Assembly: GCA_030654195.1 (NCBI GenBank)
Contig: JAURXV010000106.1
Location: forward strand, 1 to 34,839
Length of the DNA stretch: 34,839 nt
DNA from: Syntrophales bacterium
Lineage (GTDB): Bacteria > Desulfobacterota > Syntrophia > Syntrophales > UBA5619
Direction of reading: 5' to 3'
The notes under the pieces are model-generated. The model had not been told where the DNA came from and did no database searches. It saw only the letters and a list, made by a program, of their open reading frames with translations. Shown here in pieces: positions 1-8,229 of the stretch (position 1 is the first letter of the stretch; each line of letters opens with the position of its first letter). The position numbers and the translations under genes are program-made.

Positions 1-2
1 GC

Positions 3-248
3 GCCGATTTTTACTCAACCGATATCGATGGATTGCGCCGCGAAGGGGAAACTTCCTTGAAGGTCTTTCTTGATATGTGCGCCGAGGAAGGGGTTTCCCC
101 CTACCGGAAAACATCCGGCAGATTAAACCTTCGCCTTTCCCAGGAGTTGTACGACAAGGCGGCAACTTTGGCCAAGGCGTCGGGAAAGAGTCTGAACGCC
201 TGGATTGCGGATGTTATCCGTCATGCCGATGACGTCCTCACCCATTAG
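3..248 (+). CDS. HicB-family antitoxin, C-terminal part (5' end outside window)
   Basis: The frame is open from the left edge and ends at TAG 246-248, so only the C-terminal ~81 residues are present. A TTG at 33 could be read as a start, but the codons upstream of it (ADFYSTDIDG) continue the protein and match the partial HicB fold. The tail has the HicB pattern: a segment ending FLDMCAEEGVSP, then a ribbon-helix-helix-like block with SGRLNLRLSQELYDKAA and GKSLNAWIADVI. HicB proteins neutralise the HicA mRNA interferase and repress their own operon. A hicA partner would have to lie upstream, outside the window; none lies downstream. Family assignment is good, but activity of the pair cannot be judged. 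Confidence 0.8.
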   Translation, partial: ADFYSTDIDGLRREGETSLKVFLDMCAEEGVSPYRKTSGRLNLRLSQELYDKAATLAKASGKSLNAWIADVIRHADDVLTH

Positions 249-317
249 TTATATCGCTTTCTCGGGTTCCCGTCATAGGTATGCTAAAAGATATCGAATG
301 GTTCCGAAGGAATAAGA

Positions 318-448
318 GAAAAGGGGGACAGTTGACCGGCAGTTCACAATATGTGGATGAGATAGAAAAGAAAATTGAAAGACGGGTGGAATTTCGGGGC
401 AAGGAAGACCGAGAAAATCAGAAAAATAAATTTGTCCCCTTTTTCCCA
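318..448. repeat. Imperfect inverted repeat, possible remnant of a GGGGACA-type element
   Basis: GAAAAGGGGGACAG on the left (about 318-331) is nearly the reverse complement of TGTCCCCTTTTTCCC on the right (about 434-448). The ends resemble the GGGGACA arms of the compact palindromes elsewhere in the window, but here about 100 bases separate them. It may be the footprint of a small mobile element. No transposase is present. Confidence 0.35.
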
Positions 449-549
449 AGAAAGCAATAGCTTATCAAATATCCAATTGAAATGTGCAGTTTTTGGAGGG
501 TGACTTTTCAGGTGATCGAGGGTGTTTGTAACTTCCTGTACTACACAGG

Positions 550-600
550 TTGACATCACTGATTTAGGATATAGATTTCAAATGCAAATCGCGATATAAT
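550..600 (+). promoter_or_regulatory. Candidate sigma70-type promoter for the C45-type lipoprotein gene
   Basis: TTGACA at 550-555 is followed after 16 bases by TAGATT (572-577). A separate perfect TATAAT lies at 595-600, but no good -35 box is 16-18 bases upstream of it. Both lie upstream of the start at 714. This is a by-eye call without expression support. Confidence 0.3.
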
Positions 601-713
601 GAGGGCACATAAAAGGTCGTAAAATGAGAGTCCCGCCTCCGAATGACAAAGAATGCCGTCGCTTGGAGGAAGCAGCATGACTCGGCCATCCTTGTTTCCC
701 ACGGAGGTATATT

Positions 714-1934
714 ATGTCCAGTCTGGTTTCAGATTCCTTCGATAGGTCATTACGCGCCATCCTGTTTCTCTTGCTTGCCGCACTCCTTGCAAGCTTTTCG
801 GGTTGCGGTTCCTCATCCTCAGACCCGCCCGCCCTTAACCGCGTTGCGTCTTTTGAAGGTGGCACACTCTACACTACATCCGGTGAGGGTGGTTCAGGGA
901 CTTTCGATGTGCTGGTCCTCAATGGTGACTGGCGGCAGATGGGCAGGCAGTATGGTTACCTCACCCGCGCCAAACTTGCCGATTTCTATGCCAGCTCAAC
1001 GGAGTACCTGCTGTCGAAAGGTGCCACTCAACAACAAATATCGGACGCTGCCGAAGAATTCTATCAATCCAAAATGGATTTCGTGAAGGAGCTGATCAAC
1101 GGCATGGCCGAGACCTCAGGCATGAGCCTGGAAGAGCAGAAGAGAACCTGTGCGGCCGTGGTCTTGATTGCCCTTGTGGGTTGCTCCAGCATGGATGCGT
1201 GGGGGGACTATACCGGCGGAGGGCCGCTTGTTGCGGGGAGGAACTGGGACATCGGGGTTCATATGAACGCCTTCAGCCGCTTCATGACCGTCGCCGTCTA
1301 CAACCCGACCGGATCTTCTATCCCGGTCGCCGACATCAACTATCTCGGTTGGTTCATGTTTCAGTCGGGTATGAATAAGAGCGGGATATTCCTCGACCTC
1401 CAGAACGGTGGCCTCTCCGATCCATCTTCCCGCTCGGATGTGCCCAATGTCAACGACAACCTCCTCACGTTCCTCCTCAATTCCTCAACGTTGGAACAGC
1501 TCGATACCAATTTCCTTACAAACTTTCCACGGGGCGGTTTGGTGATGAACGTAGCGGACGCAACCAGGGGACGGGTATATGAGTGGGCAACGTACGGTAT
1601 GAAGATCCGAAACGGCAATGGCCTTATCGCCTCGACGAACCACTTTATTGACCCTTCATGGGGACTGCCGTCTCCTCCTGACGGCGAATCGGGTGCCTTC
1701 AGTAAGGAGCGGCTCGCGAACCTCCTGTCCCTTGGTGAAAGCTACAAAGGGAAGATCGATGCGGCTGCCATGCAGGAGATATTCGGTAAAACCATTGACC
1801 AGGGCGGTCCAACGTTTCCGAACGGCAATACGAATTACCAAATCGTGGCTGTCCCGGCGGAGCGGACTGTCTGGCTAAAAGCTACCGGATATTCAGGATG
1901 GGAAAAAATTGCTTTAGGACCGTTGTTCAGGTAG
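714..1934 (+). CDS. Lipoprotein of the C45 / acyl-CoA:6-APA acyltransferase-like Ntn-hydrolase family
   Basis: This 406-residue protein starts at ATG 714, with GGAGGT five bases upstream. It has an N-terminal hydrophobic segment (about 15-28) and a lipobox-like FSGC with Cys31, so it is probably a lipid-anchored envelope protein. The family's conserved region follows: GCSSMDAWG with Cys157 as the likely nucleophile, then VAGRNWDI with Arg176 and Asp179, the pattern of C45/choloylglycine-type Ntn hydrolases. In this superfamily internal cleavage exposes the Cys as the N-terminal nucleophile for amide hydrolysis or acyl transfer. Substrate is unknown. The gene stands alone: the next genes downstream are convergent. 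The superfamily call is fairly sure; a specific enzyme name would be overreach. Confidence 0.75.
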   Translation: MSSLVSDSFDRSLRAILFLLLAALLASFSGCGSSSSDPPALNRVASFEGGTLYTTSGEGGSGTFDVLVLNGDWRQMGRQYGYLTRAKLADFYASSTEYLLSKGATQQQISDAAEEFYQSKMDFVKELINGMAETSGMSLEEQKRTCAAVVLIALVGCSSMDAWGDYTGGGPLVAGRNWDIGVHMNAFSRFMTVAVYNPTGSSIPVADINYLGWFMFQSGMNKSGIFLDLQNGGLSDPSSRSDVPNVNDNLLTFLLNSSTLEQLDTNFLTNFPRGGLVMNVADATRGRVYEWATYGMKIRNGNGLIASTNHFIDPSWGLPSPPDGESGAFSKERLANLLSLGESYKGKIDAAAMQEIFGKTIDQGGPTFPNGNTNYQIVAVPAERTVWLKATGYSGWEKIALGPLFR

Positions 1935-2314
1935 GGAAAACCTGCCGTTCAGACTCGTATAAAGCAGGCGGGTGCGTTGCAGTGTGGACAATTGAAAGCA
2001 ATAATAGACGCACTAATGCGATTGTGTATATCCCCCGTGTAAACGTGTTAAAGCTGGAAGGGTGACGCGTTTTGCGCAGCTTATAACCCGTAATCATTAC
2101 TTTTTATGAGTGCCTGTGCCTAACACTTTGTAGGTGTTGCCATTGTCAGCCAAATCAGCCTTTCCCTTGATAAACTCTCGCTGATTACAGAGAGAAAGGT
2201 AGTAAAAAAATCTCGCAGCATAGCCCAGCTTACTACACCCTTACGCAATGCCTGGGATAGAAATATGCCTCTGGGGCAGGTTCATTATGTCCATATGCTT
2301 TTCGAAGAGGGTCA
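1935..2314. other. Gene-free region between convergent genes
   Basis: These 380 bases lie between the lipoprotein gene and the end of the minus-strand chaperone operon. Short ORFs here run antisense to, or continue out of frame from, the zinc-ribbon gene and look non-coding. Only weak hairpins are visible (for example AACAC/GTGTT around 2118-2137). No clear terminator with a T-tract is seen. Confidence 0.5.
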
Positions 2315-2671
2315 TCAGGCCGGGATTTTCGAGGTTGGCCGCAAAGAGATATCCTGAGAAACGCCGCTTTCCCTGGCAGACACGCTCGCCCTGGCGTACC
2401 AGCGGTCAACCTGTACCAAGTCGCTGGCGGACAGGGCGGACAGGAAGGCAAGGCGAGCCGCTTCCGGGGTTTTTTTGAGATACCAGGACTTTCCGGCATG
2501 ATATATGGCCGACTGCATATCGCCGGCCAAGAAGCTTTCTCTTCCAATAAACAGCTCCCGGGCCGCCGCACGGGTGATCATTTCCAGGATGGACAATTCA
2601 CAGCCGCAGCGGGGGCATTCCCGCACATCCTCACTTTTCTTGCCGCAGGCGGGGCAGGCAATCATCATCAA
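2315..2671 (-). CDS. Zinc-ribbon protein, last gene of the accessory chaperone operon
   Basis: This 118-residue protein has two CPxCG-type knuckles near the N-terminus (CPACGKK and CPRCGCEL), a typical zinc ribbon. A mostly helical region rich in Ala follows (GRESFLAGDMQSAIYHAGKSW), compatible with one or two TPR-like helices. Its start overlaps the stop of the Hsp70 gene (ATGA type), so translation is probably coupled. It has no signal peptide and is likely cytoplasmic. The specific function is not recognised. Position suggests an adaptor or substrate-recruiting factor for the Hsp70, which is inference only. An ORF in another frame (2233-2571) covers part of the same DNA but lacks motifs. 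Confidence 0.65.
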   Translation of the reverse strand: MMMIACPACGKKSEDVRECPRCGCELSILEMITRAAARELFIGRESFLAGDMQSAIYHAGKSWYLKKTPEAARLAFLSALSASDLVQVDRWYARASVSARESGVSQDISLRPTSKIPA

Positions 2672-4434
2672 TCCTCCAGATAGAACAGCATATCGGAGAG
2701 GGATTCATTCAATCTGTCAACGGTTCCCCAATCATGCCCGGCAATGGCCCGCCGGTTCTTCTCCAGCAGATCCGTTAGTTCCGCGGCGTCTTCCTCGTTC
2801 ACGCCGGGGATCATCCCTTCCGCTCGTTTGCGCAGCGACTTGGCCCGGTTGATCAATTCCTGTTTGTCCAGGACTACGTCACCATCGTCTTGTTCGGCGT
2901 CGCCTTCGTCATCCCCGTCTGCCTCCACATCGTCATCTTCCATAAGAAAAGATGCGATATTGGAGCGTTTTTCTTCCAGGTTGGCCCCTGTTCCTTTGTT
3001 GGCAGTGTCCATTGTCACGGTCCTGGCAAGACCGGTGGCCTTTTCCTTCGCCGTCACCTTGAGGATGCCGTTTACGTCCAGTTCGAGGTTGAGCAGAATG
3101 AGGTTCCCCGCCTTTGCCTTGCTCAGGCCCTTGATCCAGAAATTCCCGATGAAGATATTTTCGGAGGCCCGGGGTGCATCTCCCTGAAAAATTTCCACCA
3201 GAATATCCTGCTGGTTATCGTAATTGGTGCAAAACAATTCTTCCTTGCCGACGGGGAGGGACGAATTGCGTTTGATCACCGGCACGTAGATATCAGTCGT
3301 CATCCTCCCTTCATACTCCCCGATGGCCCGGGCGCCAAAGGTATAGGGAGTGATGTCCACCAGGATGGCTTTGGTCTTCGCCCCGCTCATCGCCGCGCCC
3401 TGAATGGCGGCGCCCATGGCGACAATAAGATCAGGATTTATTTCATGATGAGGTTCGATCCCCATGTCCTCCTCGAGCATGCGGGCAACCAGGGGCGTCC
3501 GGGTCGAACCGCCGACGAGGATGATCTTGTCGATCGCCTTGGGGAGAAACATGGCGTCCTTCAGGCAGGAATGGACGGCGCTCATCGTCTTGCGGAGCAG
3601 CGGCAGTATCATCTCCTCGTATTCTTTCCGGGATATTTCCACATCGAGATGGCGATCCCCGGCGATAAATTCTTCCCGGATCGTCGCGAACGGCCGGTCG
3701 GAGAGGGTGCGCTTGGCCTTTTCCACGGCTACCCAGAGGCGGTTCGCCGCCTTGAGATCGCTTTTCAGGTCAATGCCGTACTTTTCCTTAAAGGGCAGCG
3801 CGACATGATCGATCAGGAGCCGATCGAAGTCATCGCCGCCGAGGTGGGTGTCGCCGTGGCTGGATCTAACTTCCACGATGCCGTTTTCCATCTCCACAAG
3901 GGAAGCGTCGAAGGTTCCCCCGCCCAGATCGTAAATGAGTATCCGCTGTTTCTCCTCGTGACCCGCCTCATAGACCAAGGCCGCCGCCGTCGGCTCGTTG
4001 ATAATCCGGACCACGTCGAGCCCCGCCAGGATGCCTGCATCCCGGGTCGCCTGCCGCTGGGCGTCGTCAAAATACGCCGGGACCGTGATGACCGCTTTCT
4101 CTACCTTTTGACCGAGATATGTTTCCGCAGCGCTTTTGAGCTTCCCCAGGATGAAGGAGGATATTTCCTCGGGGCTGAAGGTTTTGTCTCCGAGGGGTAA
4201 GGTGATCTTTTCCCCCATACGGCGTTTGATGGACAGGATGGTTTGCTCCGGATTGGCCACCATCTGATTCTTTGCGGTTCGACCGACCATCAGTCGGCCC
4301 TCGTGGTCGATGCCCACGCAGGATGGCATGATCGTTTCCCCTTCCACGGGAATCACCTCGGGCCTCCCTTCCTCGCGTAAGCAGGAGATTTCCGAATTGG
4401 TCGTTCCCAGATCGATGCCAACGATTATTTCCAT
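2668..4434 (-). CDS. Hsp70-family chaperone (divergent DnaK-like)
   Basis: The 588-residue protein has a complete Hsp70 ATPase domain: phosphate-1 loop GIDLGTTNSEIS near residue 6, EPTAAALVYEAG and LIYDLGGGTFDASL around 145-175, and the adenosine motif ILVGGSTRTPLV near 310. The linker/substrate-domain junction reads VDITPYTFGARAIG instead of the usual DVTPLSLG. The substrate domain ends in a shortened lid with an acidic run (EDDDVEADGDDEGD) and a C-terminal helical segment. Canonical DnaK is about 640 residues, so this is a shorter paralogue. It sits five bases downstream of a GrpE-like gene and a J-domain gene, so a dedicated chaperone team is likely. ATP-dependent folding or remodelling follows from the family; the client is unknown. 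Confidence 0.88.
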   Translation of the reverse strand: MEIIVGIDLGTTNSEISCLREEGRPEVIPVEGETIMPSCVGIDHEGRLMVGRTAKNQMVANPEQTILSIKRRMGEKITLPLGDKTFSPEEISSFILGKLKSAAETYLGQKVEKAVITVPAYFDDAQRQATRDAGILAGLDVVRIINEPTAAALVYEAGHEEKQRILIYDLGGGTFDASLVEMENGIVEVRSSHGDTHLGGDDFDRLLIDHVALPFKEKYGIDLKSDLKAANRLWVAVEKAKRTLSDRPFATIREEFIAGDRHLDVEISRKEYEEMILPLLRKTMSAVHSCLKDAMFLPKAIDKIILVGGSTRTPLVARMLEEDMGIEPHHEINPDLIVAMGAAIQGAAMSGAKTKAILVDITPYTFGARAIGEYEGRMTTDIYVPVIKRNSSLPVGKEELFCTNYDNQQDILVEIFQGDAPRASENIFIGNFWIKGLSKAKAGNLILLNLELDVNGILKVTAKEKATGLARTVTMDTANKGTGANLEEKRSNIASFLMEDDDVEADGDDEGDAEQDDGDVVLDKQELINRAKSLRKRAEGMIPGVNEEDAAELTDLLEKNRRAIAGHDWGTVDRLNESLSDMLFYLED

Positions 4435-4439
4435 GTTAT

Positions 4440-5360
4440 TTATTGCCCTTTTTGCTTTGATACGGTGACTTTCGCCAGTTTCAGAACGTGATCCCCATAA
4501 AGATACCCGCCGGAAATCTCTTCCACGACTGTATGAGGTGGACAGGTATCCGTGGCCACGGCGCCGACGGCGATCATTACGGAGGGATCAAAGGGGGCTC
4601 CGGTGGTGGTAGTGCACCTGATCCCCACCCTGGCCAGAAACTCGTCAAAATGGGACATGGTCAGAAAAAACCCGTCAATGACGCCGGCGGGAATATCCTG
4701 CTTTGCCTGCCGATCCGCCTGATTCACCTGATCTATCTGGCCTATCTGCTTTTTCTGATCTTTCCGCTTGCCCTTGTCTCTTGGGGACACCTTGCTGCAA
4801 GGTGTCCCCTTGCCTCTCCCTAACATCCTTTCCCAGAGACCGGGTCGGGCGGCTTCCGGTGCCGGCGGCGGGGAGTTCATTTCTTTCAGCTTTTCGTCAA
4901 ACCGCCGCATTCGCTCATGTATTTCAACTATTTGCAGCATGATTCCCTGCCGGGCGAGGAACTCCGTGCTTTCCTGTTCTTTAGTCAGGTTGTCCAGCCG
5001 CTGCGCCAAAGAGGTCATGACGCCCTTAAATTCCCCCAGATGCTCGCCGAACTGGAGGAAGGTCTCATGGCTGCGCCGGGAGTTTTTCCTGAATTCATTC
5101 CGCAAAACGCAAAGCTCTTCATAGAACGAATACAGGTCCGGCTGCTCTTCCGTCTCCGCAAGAACGGGCTCTTCCTGAAGATTGTCCAGCCAGCTCAGGC
5201 AATTATCCAGGATTTTATCCTGCCAGGGAGGCGTTGCTGCCGGATCTACACCGCTGTCATCATTCACTTCTTCAAATTCACTAACTTCTGTGAATTTATT
5301 CAATTCGGGGACAGATTTCAAATCTGTCCCCTCCCCTGTTTCCTCTATTTCTTCGTGCAT
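4440..5360 (-). CDS. Divergent GrpE-like nucleotide exchange factor with palindrome-encoded insertions
   Basis: The 306-residue protein ends with a clear GrpE beta-domain: FDPSVMIAVGAVATD, then TVVEEISGGYLYGDHVLKLAKVTVSK. A helical region before it (about 95-165) would form the dimer stalk. It is longer than usual GrpE (about 190-200 residues), with an acidic N-terminus. Two parts are encoded by perfect palindromes: residues about 10-18 (GTDLKSVP, DNA 5307-5331) and about 184-193 (GTPCSKVSP, DNA 4783-4809), the second inside a Lys/Gln-rich linker. GrpE proteins release ADP from Hsp70; the partner is presumably the Hsp70 gene immediately downstream. The start overlaps the end of the J-domain gene by 16 bases. 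Family assignment rests on the C-terminal domain. Confidence 0.8.
   Translation of the reverse strand: MHEEIEETGEGTDLKSVPELNKFTEVSEFEEVNDDSGVDPAATPPWQDKILDNCLSWLDNLQEEPVLAETEEQPDLYSFYEELCVLRNEFRKNSRRSHETFLQFGEHLGEFKGVMTSLAQRLDNLTKEQESTEFLARQGIMLQIVEIHERMRRFDEKLKEMNSPPPAPEAARPGLWERMLGRGKGTPCSKVSPRDKGKRKDQKKQIGQIDQVNQADRQAKQDIPAGVIDGFFLTMSHFDEFLARVGIRCTTTTGAPFDPSVMIAVGAVATDTCPPHTVVEEISGGYLYGDHVLKLAKVTVSKQKGQ
4783..4809. repeat. Family A palindrome inside the GrpE-like gene
   Basis: Perfect 27-base palindrome: a 13-base arm GGGGACACCTTGC, one central base, and the exact reverse complement. It lies in-frame within the GrpE-like coding sequence and is read as GTPCSKVSP. Related copies are at 7006-7038, 9036-9068 and 12571-12598. 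Confidence 0.9.
5307..5331. repeat. Family C palindrome inside the GrpE-like gene
   Basis: Perfect 25-base palindrome with 12-base arms GGGGACAGATTT around one central base. It lies in-frame near the N-terminus of the GrpE-like protein and is read as GTDLKSVP. It shares GGGGACA ends with family A but has a different inner arm. Confidence 0.9.
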
Positions 5361-5650
5361 TTTCGTAGATACACTTTCATTTGTTCAAAGGCCATCGGTT
5401 TTCGCTTTTCGCATACCCGGACGCGCTGCAGAAAGGCATGAAAAGGTGTGTCGCCGGGTGCATCCCTGTTAAAAAGATAATGTTCCAGCCGCAATTTTTC
5501 ATTCTTGACCAGTTCGTAGGCCTGGCTGATCCGCTTGAAGGCCTCCGGATCACTATCGGGAGAAAATCGCCGCACCAGCTCCAGGTAGGCCTTCCGAATC
5601 GTATCGTCGTCGGCCTGCGGAGATACACCCAGCACTTCATAAGGGTCCAT
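5345..5650 (-). CDS. Short J-domain protein with SPD in place of HPD
   Basis: The 101-residue protein opens with a J-domain: MDPYEVLGVSPQADDDTIRK, helix II AYLELVRRF, then SPDSDPEAFKRISQAYELV. In canonical DnaJ the loop is HPD, and its His is needed to stimulate Hsp70 ATPase. Here the codons read TCT CCC GAT, so His is replaced by Ser. The remaining ~40 residues are basic and helical, with no Gly/Phe region or zinc fingers, so it is a minimal class C protein. It lies just upstream of the GrpE-like and Hsp70 genes and downstream of the TPR gene in one operon. J-domain membership is confident; whether it still activates the neighbouring Hsp70 is open. Confidence 0.82.
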   Translation of the reverse strand: MDPYEVLGVSPQADDDTIRKAYLELVRRFSPDSDPEAFKRISQAYELVKNEKLRLEHYLFNRDAPGDTPFHAFLQRVRVCEKRKPMAFEQMKVYLRKCTKK

Positions 5651-5682
5651 AATCTATCTATTCGTCTTTCTAATAATAATCG

Positions 5683-8229
5683 TCAAAAAGGGCATTCTGA
5701 ATCGTCGAAAAGTGAGGCCTGAGATGTAGCGGCCTTTTTCTTTTTCCGCCGGGAAGACGACTTGCCGCGGGGATCGAATATTCTATCCATCTCCTCGACA
5801 AGCTCCTCGGTAAGCTTTTCGAAATCGGTGGCTTTGCGGTTATCGCCACCACCATCGTCATCTTCTTCTTCATCAGAATCATAGTCATCATCATCCCCAA
5901 ATGATGATGACAGGAATTCCTCGATCTGCCTGATCTCCTTGCCCAGCAGATTGATCAGCAGGCGTTCATTCCGTTCCACCGCAATGGCCTGAATGTCCCT
6001 CAGCCTTTGCAGATCCTTTTCCATTGGAGGAGGCCGAAATAGATGCGAGCTTTTGCCGTGCAGATACTGGAAGTAGAGAAAGAGGGGCGACTTTGGGTCC
6101 AGCTTGAGCATCTTTTTCACGTATAGGTGGATGAGCTCCGGGTCCGGCCATCGCTCATCAAAGGCGTAACGAACGATCTTTTCCGCATCCTGGGGGGTGC
6201 AAGGCTGATCTGCCGCCTTCAGGGCGCAGGCGTTCAGACGCTTGGACTCTTTGTCCAGCCACCATTTGCCCGGGACGATAAGCCTCACGTATTTAAAAAC
6301 GTCCGTAAGGGCTGCGGCGCCGGCCGGCGTCGGCGCCGCAAAGAGCGTCTTGATGGCATTTTCCAATTGGGAAATGAGGGGGAGCGGGGCTTCGTACGTT
6401 CTGCTGATCAGGTAGGCAAAATAGGATAATCGACCGCCCTCGTTGCCATTTCCCATGGCCTCGGCAAGGAGCAGGTTCCCTTCCTTTTCCCAGCCGCCGA
6501 TCCATTCGAAAATCGCCTGACGTACCTGCAGATAGGGCCGCCCCAGGGTCATATTCGTGAGGTCCGCCTCGCCCATCTCTACAGCTTCCTTCATGAATCC
6601 CCGATGGCGCGGGCTCTTTTTCTGCCTGGCAAAATGCAGGGACGCTTTGATATAGGCGACGCCGAGGGCTTCCCTGTTGATCCGCGCCAGGGGATCGAGG
6701 GCCACGGCCCTTTTCAAGTACTCAATTCCCTTGAGATATGCCTTTCTCTCGATACAGTAATTGCCGTTTCTTGCCAGAACGTCTTTATCGTCTGGGAACA
6801 ACCTGCTGATTTCGTCCAGTTTCTTGTTTCGTTTCCCGTTATCGCCGGCTTTTTCATAGAGGCCCAGCAGCTTGAGGTGGATGTCCTTGTCTGCCTGATA
6901 AATGGCAAGGCTTTTTTCATAAGCCTCCTCTGCCAATCGAAAGTTTCTTGTCTTGCCTTTCTTTTTTCTGCGGTCAAACCACGATTCGCAGGGATCATCG
7001 TCGCCCTTGGGGACACCTTGCAGCAAGGTGTCCCCAAGCAGATCTCCCAGATGGGCATAGACGACGGCGCGGAGCCGACTGCTCTCTCCTGCGACGCGCT
7101 TATGGCAAATGAGGAATTCTTCCCACATCCGCAATAAATCAGGGTCGCTTAATCCCTGATCGTTTTCAAAAAAAAGGTTCCTGCTGCGGGTATAAAGGAG
7201 ATTGGCGACATCGTTGTTTTGCCTTTTTTTCAGGATGTAATGGAGGTCGCGAAAATATTTATCCCCCTGGTTGGGACTCATGTGGAAGAGCGCCTGAAAA
7301 TAGAATCCCGACAGGGTGCGGAGCAAACCCGGCTCGTTCGTCGGAAAATCGCTCAACATCCTGGATACGTGATCGAAGGAATCGGCATGGCGCCCCATGC
7401 GCCAGAGATATTCGGCCCGCGGGAGGACGTGATCCAGTTCCGGTCGGTGGAGGACCCTGCAAATATCCATCAGCAGGGGTTCCTTGGCCTCATCTTTGGA
7501 AAGGGGCGTCGCCCCACCGTTGATGATATGGATGAAAGGCCGGGCGGCGCTGAAAAGAAGGGAATCCTTGCCGAAGCGTTGCAGCGCCTCCAGGGCCTTG
7601 GCGTCATCCCCGGCATAAAAGGCGCATAGTCCTTTGATGAAAAGCCGCCAGTCGGCGAAGACAGAGTACCGGCCGATCTCTTTCACCTCGTTTTGCGCAT
7701 CGGCAAAACGTTCAGCGCCCAGATGCTCCAGGGCGGTGCGGACGGCGAGCAACTCTCTGTGCAGATCCGGATGGTTTTCCTGCAGCTCCGGGATGTCCTC
7801 GAAAGCGATCACAAGGGCGTCGGCCAGGGACTTCCCTTCCGCCGTCGTCAGGGTTTTTCCCCTTTCTTCTCCATACCGTCTGACCATTACCGACGCAGCA
7901 GCGTTATAATCATCAGTTAGAGTCCGGCTTTGCGCCTCTAACCGTCCGTCAACGGGGCGGCCCGTCAACAGCCGTATCTGCTCGAATACGGTTTTCGCCT
8001 CATGAAGCTGACCTTTTTCCAGCATCTGCTGGGCAAGGCCCTGGTAGCAAGCGATGAGTCGGGGCTGGTAGAGCCCTTTATTGCGTTTGCAGAGCTCTTT
8101 CAGCCATTCCTTGGCCCGGCGGTAATTCTGCTGGTCAAGATCGGCCGCCGTTTTCTCCTCGAGGACTTGCGTCGCCAGCAGCTTGGGGCTTTCGTACCCC
8201 TTGGTTTTTTGCTTCTTTAATTTACTCAT
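5683..8229 (-). CDS. Large TPR-like helical-repeat protein in the chaperone operon
   Basis: A long cytoplasmic protein (about 848 residues from ATG 8229; an ATG at 8241 would add four). No signal peptide is seen. Helical repeats of TPR type are visible, for example ARNGNYCIERKAYLKGIEYL followed by KRAVALDPLARINREALGVA, and a basic segment RRKKKGKTRNFRLAEEAYEKS. The C-terminus has an acidic run (FGDDDDYDSDEEEDDDGGGD) and a Lys/Arg patch (SSRRKKKKAA). Residues about 399-407 (GDTLLQGVP) are encoded by a family A palindrome. The gene overlaps the end of the suhB-like gene and precedes the J-domain gene. Function is not recognised. TPR proteins often dock Hsp70 partners or clients, so a scaffold role is plausible but inferred. 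Confidence 0.7.
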   Translation of the reverse strand: MSKLKKQKTKGYESPKLLATQVLEEKTAADLDQQNYRRAKEWLKELCKRNKGLYQPRLIACYQGLAQQMLEKGQLHEAKTVFEQIRLLTGRPVDGRLEAQSRTLTDDYNAAASVMVRRYGEERGKTLTTAEGKSLADALVIAFEDIPELQENHPDLHRELLAVRTALEHLGAERFADAQNEVKEIGRYSVFADWRLFIKGLCAFYAGDDAKALEALQRFGKDSLLFSAARPFIHIINGGATPLSKDEAKEPLLMDICRVLHRPELDHVLPRAEYLWRMGRHADSFDHVSRMLSDFPTNEPGLLRTLSGFYFQALFHMSPNQGDKYFRDLHYILKKRQNNDVANLLYTRSRNLFFENDQGLSDPDLLRMWEEFLICHKRVAGESSRLRAVVYAHLGDLLGDTLLQGVPKGDDDPCESWFDRRKKKGKTRNFRLAEEAYEKSLAIYQADKDIHLKLLGLYEKAGDNGKRNKKLDEISRLFPDDKDVLARNGNYCIERKAYLKGIEYLKRAVALDPLARINREALGVAYIKASLHFARQKKSPRHRGFMKEAVEMGEADLTNMTLGRPYLQVRQAIFEWIGGWEKEGNLLLAEAMGNGNEGGRLSYFAYLISRTYEAPLPLISQLENAIKTLFAAPTPAGAAALTDVFKYVRLIVPGKWWLDKESKRLNACALKAADQPCTPQDAEKIVRYAFDERWPDPELIHLYVKKMLKLDPKSPLFLYFQYLHGKSSHLFRPPPMEKDLQRLRDIQAIAVERNERLLINLLGKEIRQIEEFLSSSFGDDDDYDSDEEEDDDGGGDNRKATDFEKLTEELVEEMDRIFDPRGKSSSRRKKKKAATSQASLFDDSECPF
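7006..7038. repeat. Family A palindrome inside the TPR-protein gene
   Basis: Perfect 33-base palindrome: the GGGGACACCTTGC arm extended by CTT outside, one central base, and its reverse complement. In the minus-strand TPR gene it is read in a different frame from the GrpE copy, giving GDTLLQGVP. Confidence 0.9.

Larger units (their letters stand above)
249..713. other. Gene-free, AT-richer stretch
   Basis: These 465 bases separate the HicB gene from the C45-type lipoprotein gene. Short ORFs here have no recognisable motif. The stretch holds a decayed inverted repeat (about 318-448) and possible promoter elements near 550-600. Base composition is visibly more AT-rich than in the rest of the window. 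Confidence 0.6.

Noticed and set aside
344-865. Small ORFs at 344-559 and 578-865 (minus) and 643-1086 (plus)
   Set aside because: They lack domain motifs and good ribosome-binding sites, and they overlap repeat remnants or the lipoprotein gene.
2890-4200. 436-codon plus-strand open frame across the Hsp70 gene
   Set aside because: Antisense shadow; the minus strand has all Hsp70 motifs in one frame.
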